From the NCBI GenBank assembly GCA_023379725.1, contig JAMCPC010000020.1, positions 13,968 to 24,947 on the forward strand: 10,980 bases of DNA. The letters run 5' to 3'. Origin of the DNA: Actinomycetota bacterium. GTDB taxonomy: Bacteria > Actinomycetota > Acidimicrobiia > Acidimicrobiales > JAMCPL01. The position numbers and the translations under genes are program-made. This document shows, one piece after another, positions 5,537 to 10,980 of this stretch. Under the pieces are notes generated by a model. That model made no database searches. It saw nothing but the letters and a program-made list of their open reading frames with translations, and was not told where the DNA came from. The stretch's first letter is position 1. Every line of letters begins with the position of its first letter.

Positions 5537-7141
5537 GTGGATTTATCCGACAACGAGAACAGATATATGACGCCATCAGGTATACCGTTGGCACCCTTCT
5601 ATACTCCCGATGCACACTTTGATTACGACTCAGAGCTCGGCAACCCAGGTCAGTTTCCCTATACGCGTAGCAACTTTGCCACCGGGTACAGGGAGCGCCT
5701 CTGGACATTCAGGCAATACTCCGGGTTTGGAACTGCCGAAGAATCAAACGAACGATACAAGTATTTACTTAGTCAGGGAGCTACCGGCCTATCTGTTGCG
5801 CTCGATCTTCCCACTCAATGCGGTTACGACTCCAATGACATAGAGGCTGAAGGAGAAGTCGGTCGTGTCGGTGTAGCAATTGACTCAATCAGGGATATGG
5901 AAATACTGTTCAATGGTATACCATTGGACAGGGTGAGCGTTAGCTTCACCATAAACGGTACGGCTGCGATCATCTTGGCATTCTACATCGTTGCAGCAGA
6001 GAGGCAGGGGATAGAGATCAGCCGCTTACGAGGTACCATACAGAACGACATACTGAAGGAATATGCGTCAAGAGGAACCTGGATATGGCCACCCAGACCA
6101 AGCATCGGACTTACCAGTGATACCATCGAATACTGCGCAACCAATATACCGCTATTCAATGCCATATCGGTTGCAGGAGCTCACTTCAGAGATGCTGGTG
6201 CAAATGCTATCCAGGAAATGGCTTTCACGCTCTCAGATGCAATCACATACTGTGAAGATCTGATCTCCCGGGGACACCTTAAGATAGACGATTTTGCACC
6301 CCAGCTATCCTTCTTCTTCTATACTCACGGAGACTTCTTCGAAGAGATTGCAAAGTATCGGGCGGGGCGACGGATATGGGCCAGAATTGCACGTGAACGA
6401 TTTGGTGCCGCAAACGATAAGTCATGTATGCTACGCGCAGGATGCGTGTGCGGAGGGGCATCACTCTATTCGCGCCAGCCGATGAACAACCTTATAAGGG
6501 TAGCCTACGAAAATATGGCCTCCGTACTCGGTGGCGTGCAATCCATCTTCACCGCCGCATGGGATGAGCCATTTGCACTGCCTACCCAGGAGAGCACCAC
6601 ATTGGCTCTCCGGACACAGCAGATACTGGCATACGAGACCGGGGTCGCAAAGGTGGTAGACCCGCTCGGTGGCTCTTACTTTATCGAAGAGTTGACAGAT
6701 GCCATGGAAGAGAAAATTGTAGAGGTAATGGACGACATAGAGAGATACGGCGGCATGGTAAGAGCAGTCGAAGAAGGATACGTGCAACAGTTGATATCAC
6801 AGGAAGCGTACCGTTTTCAGCAGCAGCTTGAGATGGGAGAGCGCCAGGTAGTCGGAGTAAACATGTTTGTAACCGACGATCCTTCACCGGATATACACGG
6901 ATATGCCATGGATGAGAAGAGGACATCAATACAGCTGGAGCGGCTTATTGATGTCAAATCTAGCCGTAACGACGCCAAGGTTCGCCAATGCCTAGACAGT
7001 CTAGCCAAAGCAGCTACTGAACAAAGCGCGAATCTGATGCCTTTACTACTGGAATGCGCCAGGGAATACTGCACCGTCGGAGAGATCACCTCTGTTCTCA
7101 AGGGAATCTGGGGTGAGTACAGTCAACCCGTGGTATTCTAA
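5537..7141 (+). CDS. B12-dependent acyl-CoA mutase, catalytic (large) subunit, divergent methylmalonyl-CoA mutase family
   Basis: Radical carbon-skeleton mutase; 534 residues covering only the substrate-binding TIM barrel, with no cobalamin domain (DxHxxG absent), so a separate B12 subunit is needed. Aligned from memory with the Propionibacterium enzyme (offset 28), it keeps Tyr61 (Tyr89) and Arg179 (Arg207), the pair that marks methylmalonyl-CoA rather than isobutyryl- or hydroxyisobutyryl-CoA mutases. It also keeps Arg54, Arg59, Gln169, His216 (His244), Lys295 (Lys321) and Gln335 (Gln361). Substitutions are Ala215 for Tyr243, Gln256 for Arg283, Gly302 for His328, Val304 for Gln330 and Phe338 for His364. 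The usual RxHxQTxG reads RAGCVCGG, and SLHTNS reads SIFTAA. Family is certain, exact substrate is not. GTG start, no ribosome binding site, likely leaderless. The downstream regulator gene is 6 bp away and probably co-transcribed. Confidence 0.88.
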   Translation: MDLSDNENRYMTPSGIPLAPFYTPDAHFDYDSELGNPGQFPYTRSNFATGYRERLWTFRQYSGFGTAEESNERYKYLLSQGATGLSVALDLPTQCGYDSNDIEAEGEVGRVGVAIDSIRDMEILFNGIPLDRVSVSFTINGTAAIILAFYIVAAERQGIEISRLRGTIQNDILKEYASRGTWIWPPRPSIGLTSDTIEYCATNIPLFNAISVAGAHFRDAGANAIQEMAFTLSDAITYCEDLISRGHLKIDDFAPQLSFFFYTHGDFFEEIAKYRAGRRIWARIARERFGAANDKSCMLRAGCVCGGASLYSRQPMNNLIRVAYENMASVLGGVQSIFTAAWDEPFALPTQESTTLALRTQQILAYETGVAKVVDPLGGSYFIEELTDAMEEKIVEVMDDIERYGGMVRAVEEGYVQQLISQEAYRFQQQLEMGERQVVGVNMFVTDDPSPDIHGYAMDEKRTSIQLERLIDVKSSRNDAKVRQCLDSLAKAATEQSANLMPLLLECAREYCTVGEITSVLKGIWGEYSQPVVF

Positions 7142-7147
7142 GAAAAG

Positions 7148-7816
7148 ATGAAACCAATGCAATACAGAAAACTAGCCGACGAGGTCACCGATATACTCAG
7201 AACTATGATACTGACCGGAGAGTTGCGTTCGGAACGTACCACGCAGGACGAACTGGCCAAGCTGCTACAAGTCAGCACTACACCGGTACGCGAATCGCTA
7301 CTCAGATTGGCAGCAGAGGGATTCGTACAGATACAGCCAAACCGATCATTCAAGCTGCTTCCGATCACCCGTAACGATATACGTGACATCTACTGGATAC
7401 ATGCAACTCTGGCCGGTGAACTCACCGCAAGGGCTTGCGAGATTGCAGATAATTCTATCCTGGATGTCCTGGAAAAGCAGGAATCGCTGTTCCTCGAATA
7501 TCGTCAAGCCAGTGATACTGCCGGCATGGAAAAGGCGAACTGGCAATTCCACGCCACTATAAATAAAACAGCTGAATCACCGAAGCTCCTCATGATGCTA
7601 CTGTCAAGTCTACGCTACATTCCGGACGGTTTCTATGCGCTGGTCAAGGGATGGTCTTCACTATCCGAACAGGGACATATAGACATAATAGAGGCCTTTC
7701 GTCTGCATGATCCCAACAAGGCAAGAGAGGCGGCCAAGTCGCACGTATTTGAGGCTGGAGAACTTCTTATAGACTATTTCTCCTCGACCGGCTACTGGAC
7801 CAGCCCCTCGGCATGA
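7148..7816 (+). CDS. GntR-family transcriptional regulator, FCD (FadR) subfamily
   Basis: A 222-residue one-component regulator. The N-terminal winged helix-turn-helix (about 5-72) shows the GntR pattern: ILTGELRSERTTQDELAKLL, STTPVRESLLRLAAEGFV, then a wing ending FKLLPIT. The C-terminal all-helical FCD domain (about 78-212) binds a small acid or acyl ligand, often with a metal. The three metal-site histidines are visible as His135 (FHATI), His177 and His199. The acidic ligand four residues before the first His is Asn131 instead of the usual Asp. It lies 6 bp after the mutase with an AGAAAAG-like site, so it is probably co-transcribed. It likely controls the mutase through the palindrome at 5517-5534 in response to a pathway acid or CoA ester; this is inference. 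Its last 25 bp overlap the convergent DedA gene. Confidence 0.93.
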   Translation: MKPMQYRKLADEVTDILRTMILTGELRSERTTQDELAKLLQVSTTPVRESLLRLAAEGFVQIQPNRSFKLLPITRNDIRDIYWIHATLAGELTARACEIADNSILDVLEKQESLFLEYRQASDTAGMEKANWQFHATINKTAESPKLLMMLLSSLRYIPDGFYALVKGWSSLSEQGHIDIIEAFRLHDPNKAREAAKSHVFEAGELLIDYFSSTGYWTSPSA

Positions 7817-8406
7817 TGCCTGCGCCGAAGATGCCAGATCACAGCGACTGCCACGATTACAGCCACCAATCCCCCAGATGCCCATGCGCTGTATGACGCC
7901 ACCTTCTCAAATGAGGTACCTACAATATATCCTATCATGACATAAGTGATGCTCCAGGGTACCCCACCTGCTACGTTGTAAACCAAAAAAGTGCGATAGC
8001 GCATACCGGCCATACCAGCCAATCCAGGAATGATAGCACGCCCCACGGCTACCCAACGCCCCAGGAATACAGCTGCGCCACCATAGCGAACCAAGAGTTG
8101 CCGTGCTTTTTCGACCGCAGGCCGATTCTTCAATGGCTTGTGTTCAAGCATATATGGACCGGCCAACTTGCCCAATTCATATCCAGTGGAATCCCCGATC
8201 ACAGCTGCAAGTGCCACCACTACGAGCACGAGAGCCAGCTGTAAATGACCAAGTGCCGCCAGTGCCCCGCCCACTGTTGCAGCAGTCTCTCCTGGCAATA
8301 CGAAACCCACCATAATAGCATCCTCGGAAAATACCAGAAGTCCTATGATCAGGTAGGCTACAGGGCCATGAATTGACAGGATATCGTGAGCTATCTGGGT
8401 AAGCAC
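7792..8406 (-). CDS. DedA-family (SNARE-associated/VTT) membrane protein
   Basis: A 204-residue polytopic membrane protein of the DedA family, implicated in lipid-carrier flipping, membrane homeostasis and pH or envelope stress. Typical motifs are FVLPGE (35-40) following SED, GDSTGYELG (71-79), the amphipathic GRWVAVGRAIIPGLAGMAGM (116-135) with Arg117 and Arg123, and NVAGGVPW (144-151). The usual Pro of the R-F-x-P-x-x-R motif is Ala120. Hydrophobic segments lie at about 15-37, 40-70, 140-163 and 175-192, and the C-terminus is basic (HLRRRHH). The start is GTG 8404-8406, with GGGAAG about 12 nt upstream inside a potential hairpin. It converges on the GntR gene with a 25-bp overlap of coding ends. 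No neighbour suggests a specific substrate. Confidence 0.92.
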   Translation of the reverse strand: MLTQIAHDILSIHGPVAYLIIGLLVFSEDAIMVGFVLPGETAATVGGALAALGHLQLALVLVVVALAAVIGDSTGYELGKLAGPYMLEHKPLKNRPAVEKARQLLVRYGGAAVFLGRWVAVGRAIIPGLAGMAGMRYRTFLVYNVAGGVPWSITYVMIGYIVGTSFEKVASYSAWASGGLVAVIVAVAVIWHLRRRHHAEGLVQ

Positions 8407-8412
8407 ACTACC

Positions 8413-8440
8413 GTAATCTTCCCATAAGGGCAGAGATTAC
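8413..8440 (-). promoter_or_regulatory. Hairpin in the dedA leader covering its ribosome binding site
   Basis: Read on the minus strand, GTAATCT (8434-8440) pairs with AGATTAC (8413-8419), and inside it CCC (8428-8430) pairs with GGG (8421-8423) around a 4-nt loop. The GGG-AAG stretch, the best available ribosome binding site for GTG 8404-8406, is within the stem. The structure could limit dedA translation or serve as a protein site. The rest of 8441-8499 shows no gene. Confidence 0.35.
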
Positions 8441-8499
8441 CTTTGGCTGTTGTTGCCAGCCTTGACCGACCGGTGAGCATCTCCCATCTATTGGCAGCA

Positions 8500-8541
8500 T
8501 CCCCGACTGCTCGACGGCTATCCCCGACTGCTCGACGGCCA
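8500..8541 (-). repeat. 21-bp tandem duplication across the stop of the zinc-ribbon gene
   Basis: Positions 8500-8520 and 8521-8541 are identical except at one base (8519 versus 8540). On the minus strand each unit is seven in-frame codons. The first begins TGG (Trp) and encodes WPSSSRG. The second begins TAG and would encode PSSSRG after the stop, then CCQ and a second TAG. The single difference therefore converts the repeated Trp codon into the stop codon. Confidence 0.85.
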
Positions 8542-9108
8542 CGACACAGACAACCACGTACGTTTTCGACACATTGGGCATGTTAGCAGATGGGTGTTTC
8601 CCCTACCAGGCAACCATACCCATATTGGCCAATGCATCATCAGGAACTCCTGTATGGTTACCGTGGTAGTTTTTTTACATGATCCACATGTTATATCTAC
8701 ACAAAAAACGCCGTATGGGCAATTTTCCGCCTTACTACCATTCCCTGTCCTGCCAACGCTCTTTACTTTACTGCCATTTCTGGAGTTTATATCGTTCTTT
8801 GAACGCCTATTTGCCTTATCACCAGCTACAACATCTGCATCCACTAATCTAAATGAGTCATCACTGCCACTGTGCTCACTGGCGTAACGGCCACTAATGT
8901 TACGCCTGGCTCTGCTACGCGCTCCTCGCGTAGAACCATCCGTCCCACCATCCTGTCGGATGGCAGTCTTTGAATAAAATGCTCTACGCCCCTCATCAAT
9001 TGCACGGTCAGAACGCTTAGTTGGCTTGACCTTGTCCCCTTTCGACTGCTCTTCCGAAGGTGTCAACCAGAATAGTGCTCTTCTACCAAGTGGATCAGAA
9101 CCTGCCAT
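8518..9108 (-). CDS. ParA-linked protein with disordered linker and C-terminal zinc ribbon
   Basis: A 196-residue protein of unknown function. It starts with a short motif, DPLGRRALFWL (5-15). Residues about 20-128 are hydrophilic and rich in Ser, Gly, Arg, Lys and Asp, probably disordered. The C-terminal 60 residues look like a zinc ribbon: CGSC (141-144) and CPMC (177-180), separated by a hydrophobic, Trp-rich stretch (MMHWPIWVWLPG). Cys130 and Cys136 are extra. It begins 1 nt after the parA stop, and the AAAGGA site lies inside the parA end, so translation is coupled. I recall similar short-motif plus zinc-ribbon proteins next to parA in other actinobacteria, but cannot name a family. A role with ParA is inferred only from coupling. 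The stop lies in a 21-bp duplication. Confidence 0.75.
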   Translation of the reverse strand: MAGSDPLGRRALFWLTPSEEQSKGDKVKPTKRSDRAIDEGRRAFYSKTAIRQDGGTDGSTRGARSRARRNISGRYASEHSGSDDSFRLVDADVVAGDKANRRSKNDINSRNGSKVKSVGRTGNGSKAENCPYGVFCVDITCGSCKKTTTVTIQEFLMMHWPIWVWLPGRGNTHLLTCPMCRKRTWLSVSWPSSSRG

Positions 9109-9109
9109 C

Positions 9110-9880
9110 TTATCCTTTCATTAACTGTTCGGCTATAGCTGCATATGCTCTCGCCCCCGGCGACACTGGAGCATGCTGGTGAATAGAGACTCCTCTCGAC
9201 GGTGACTCCGCAAAACGTATCGACTTGTGTACCGGCGGATCCAATACCTCCAGCCCGTAACGCGTACCCAGGCTCTCCAGCATCTCACGAGCATGACGCG
9301 TCCTGCCGTCATACATCGTAGCTATCACTCCCCTTACCTTCAGGTGCGGGTTGGCAAATGTCTTCACATCTTCAAGTATTTCAAGTAACTGACCAACCCC
9401 TCTATGGCTTAACGTCTCACACTGCATGGGGACTACGACCTCATCAGCTGCCGAAAGACCGTTGATCGTAAGCACTCCAAGGGATGGAGGGCAATCTATG
9501 AGAACAAAATCGTACTCCTCTGCCAGCGGCTTGAGTGCCCTGGACAGTACATGCTCTCTACCTGTCCTGGTCAACAGATACACCTCAGAACCTGCCAGGT
9601 CGATATTGGCCGGCAGAATATCCAGGACCATTTTTGCGTCTTCCGACTCTATTGCCACCTTTACGTCTACGGCTTTAGCACGCCTGACAAAGATATCGTG
9701 TACTGATACCTGCAAACTGTCAGGATCTATACCCACCGAATAGGTCAGGCATCCCTGAGGATCCAGGTCAATCAGTAACACTCTGGCATTTTTTTTGGCA
9801 AGTGCATAGCCAAGGTTATGAACCGTAGTAGTCTTCGCTACTCCACCTTTCTGGTTTGCCACCGCTATCGATCTCGCCAC
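9110..9880 (-). CDS. ParA/Soj-family chromosome-partitioning-type ATPase
   Basis: Deviant-Walker ATPase of the ParA/MinD class, used to position chromosomes or large assemblies through ATP-dependent, nonspecific DNA binding. Numbered from GTG 9878-9880, it shows the signature-lysine Walker A KGGVAKTTT (11-19), the Walker A' strand LLIDLDPQG (35-43) and Walker B FVLIDCPPSLG (125-135). The family C-terminal pattern IRFAESPSRG...SPGARAYAAIAEQL follows. I chose this GTG because it gives MARSIAVANQKGG, the normal family N-terminus. An in-frame ATG at 9959-9961 would add 27 residues with no visible homology. GTG has only a weak GGG upstream; ATG has none but lies 14 nt behind a -10-like TATATT. No parB or parS-like site is in the window, so this may be an orphan ParA. 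The next gene starts 1 nt after its stop. Confidence 0.92.
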   Translation of the reverse strand: MARSIAVANQKGGVAKTTTVHNLGYALAKKNARVLLIDLDPQGCLTYSVGIDPDSLQVSVHDIFVRRAKAVDVKVAIESEDAKMVLDILPANIDLAGSEVYLLTRTGREHVLSRALKPLAEEYDFVLIDCPPSLGVLTINGLSAADEVVVPMQCETLSHRGVGQLLEILEDVKTFANPHLKVRGVIATMYDGRTRHAREMLESLGTRYGLEVLDPPVHKSIRFAESPSRGVSIHQHAPVSPGARAYAAIAEQLMKG

Positions 9881-9975
9881 GAAACCCAGTTTACTACTTA
9901 TTTCGCAACTTGGCTCAAGATGCCAAAAATATTGACTATTTTCAAGATGATGACGCACCATTTGGTTGCATAGGT

Positions 9976-9983
9976 AATATAAT
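9976..9983. promoter_or_regulatory. Overlapping divergent -10 boxes of parA and the L,D-transpeptidase gene
   Basis: On the plus strand TATAAT (9978-9983) ends 8 nt before ATG 9992. On the minus strand TATATT (9976-9981) ends 14 nt before the upstream parA ATG at 9961. The two hexamers share four base pairs, so polymerase could occupy only one direction at a time. No clear -35 box accompanies either. Confidence 0.45.
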
Positions 9984-9985
9984 TA

Positions 9986-10980
9986 ATGACTATGCGCACG
10001 AGTTATGGGAAAGGACAATCAAAGAGCCATAGGGGTGCTGCATCATTGTTTATCGTTGCCGGTATCGCAGTAGTAGCTGCCGCCGCAGTGATAGTCAGCT
10101 CAAGCGGCAAAATCAACCTTGCCGGTGCCAGCGGTACAGGGCCAGGAAATAATACAAAGTCCAAAGCTCTGCCTGCCCTCAGCATCACCAACGTAACGCC
10201 TACCCCAGGAGCATCAAATGTAGCCCCAGACACAGAAATAACGATTACCTTTTCAGCACCGTTACGAACAGGCAGCCCTATGCCATCCCTCTCGCCGTCA
10301 GTACCCGGGCAATGGTCACAGGTATCTCCGAATACGCTCACACTCCAACCATCTGCCAGTTTTCTACCATCCAGCTCTGAAACTGTAAACATTCCAGGAG
10401 GCCCCAGCGGCATAAAGAGTACCACTGGAGAGACACTGCCATCCAGCAGCAGCGTGGTGTTCAATATTGCCCCAGGCTCACTCCTGAGAGCACAGCAAAT
10501 TCTTGCCCAGCTAGGCTATCTGCCACTCGCTTTCAACCCTTCCAGCTCGACCCCGGTTGCGCCGCAGAATGAAGCCATAGTGCAACCAGGTAATTTCAGC
10601 TGGAAGTGGTCCAGCATGCAGCAATATCTCCAGTCAATGTGGACACCTGGGCAGACCAACCTGGTAACCAAGGGTGCCGTCATGGCCTTCGAAGACCAGC
10701 ATAATCTGACCACAGATGGGATTGTGGGTCCACAGGTATGGAAAGCGCTCCTTACTGCAGTGACCACAGGGCAGACCGATCCGAAGCCGTACGACTATGT
10801 CTATGTAACAAAGCAACTCCCCGAGACCATGAATCTGTACAGCAATGGGCAGGTGATCATTACTACGCCAATCAACACCGGTATACCTCAATCCCCTACC
10901 CCCAATGGTACTTTCGCAGTATACTTGCGTTACCCCTTCCAGATAATGAGGGGAACCAACCCCAATGGTACCCATTACGC
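9986..10980 (+). CDS. Membrane-anchored L,D-transpeptidase with Ig-like and peptidoglycan-binding domains (3' end outside window)
   Basis: The reading frame stays open from ATG 9986 to the right edge, about 331 residues so far. L,D-transpeptidases make 3-3 cross-links in peptidoglycan outside the membrane. Numbered from the second in-frame ATG (9992), the order is: a basic cytoplasmic tail (1-15); one hydrophobic signal-anchor (about 17-35); a Ser/Gly linker; a bacterial Ig-like domain (about 60-160, starting SITNVTPTPGASNVAPDTEI); a peptidoglycan_binding_1 domain (about 163-256, with LRAQQILAQLGYL and AFEDQHNLTTDGIVGPQVWKAL); and the start of the YkuD catalytic domain (from about 268, VIITTPINTG and SPTPNGTFAVY). 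The catalytic His and SxGCxR lie beyond the edge. ATG 9992 sits 8 nt behind TATAAT, favouring a leaderless mRNA; ATG 9986 would have AGG 11 nt upstream. Divergent from parA. Confidence 0.88.
   Translation, partial: MTMRTSYGKGQSKSHRGAASLFIVAGIAVVAAAAVIVSSSGKINLAGASGTGPGNNTKSKALPALSITNVTPTPGASNVAPDTEITITFSAPLRTGSPMPSLSPSVPGQWSQVSPNTLTLQPSASFLPSSSETVNIPGGPSGIKSTTGETLPSSSSVVFNIAPGSLLRAQQILAQLGYLPLAFNPSSSTPVAPQNEAIVQPGNFSWKWSSMQQYLQSMWTPGQTNLVTKGAVMAFEDQHNLTTDGIVGPQVWKALLTAVTTGQTDPKPYDYVYVTKQLPETMNLYSNGQVIITTPINTGIPQSPTPNGTFAVYLRYPFQIMRGTNPNGTHY

Noticed and set aside
8444..8463. GGCTG...CAGCC hairpin as a terminator of the parA unit
   Set aside because: Stem of only 5 bp without a T-tract on the minus strand.
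8594..8887. Plus-strand 97-codon frame with a hydrophobic composition
   Set aside because: It is antisense to the zinc-ribbon gene, which has paired CxxC motifs, a start coupled to parA and a good ribosome binding site.
10900..10971. CCCCAATGGTAC occurring twice, 60 bp apart
   Set aside because: Both copies encode PNGT turns inside the YkuD domain in the same frame, so coding constraint explains them.
10003..10975. Minus-strand frames opposite the L,D-transpeptidase
   Set aside because: No domain content, and the plus frame is continuous with clear domain motifs.

Overview
The window looks like chromosomal DNA from an actinobacterium (Actinomycetota). The evidence is two WhiB-family iron-sulfur regulators, a CAB-ordered succinate dehydrogenase whose five-helix anchor resembles mycobacterial Sdh1, a Soj-like ParA with the KGGVAKTT signature, and a membrane-anchored Ig/peptidoglycan-binding/L,D-transpeptidase. 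Base composition is moderate rather than GC-rich, and ATA is a frequent isoleucine codon. That would suit a lower-GC lineage such as some Acidimicrobiia, but this placement is inference. No rRNA, tRNA, insertion sequence, phage gene or CRISPR array was seen.

Layout. A small WhiB gene (76-321, +) sits right behind a TATAAT box. It is followed by a stand-alone glutamate formiminotransferase (458-1297, +), whose 3' end overlaps a convergent second WhiB gene (1278-1586, -). An AT-rich divergent region (1587-1765) separates this WhiB from the operon sdhC-sdhA-sdhB (1766-5444, +). The sdhA-sdhB gap is unusually long (172 bp) and filled with degenerate repeats that include a copy of the sdhA stop region. 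A 92-bp spacer with an 18-bp palindrome then precedes a B12-dependent acyl-CoA mutase catalytic subunit (5537-7141, +). A GntR/FCD regulator (7148-7816, +) follows 6 bp later and overlaps a convergent DedA membrane protein gene (7792-8406, -). Next come a two-gene minus-strand unit, parA (9110-9880 or 9961) and a zinc-ribbon protein (8518-9108), and a divergent L,D-transpeptidase gene cut by the right edge (9986-10980, +).

How the genes may work together. A methylmalonyl-CoA-type mutase makes succinyl-CoA, and succinate dehydrogenase oxidises succinate into the quinone pool, so the central genes could form a propionyl-CoA/succinate module under FCD-type control. The mutase keeps the residues that mark methylmalonyl-CoA mutase (equivalents of Tyr89 and Arg207 of the Propionibacterium enzyme). 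It has lost several active-site residues shared across the superfamily and carries no cobalamin domain, so its true substrate is open. WhiB proteins sense redox or NO through an Fe-S cluster, and one is transcribed divergently from sdh, which makes it a candidate regulator there.

Most worth a second look: the divergent mutase and its palindrome-covered leaderless promoter; the repeat array between sdhA and sdhB; a 21-bp in-frame duplication at the end of the zinc-ribbon gene in which TGG became TAG; and recurrent start codons 6-8 nt behind a -10 box, suggesting leaderless mRNAs.
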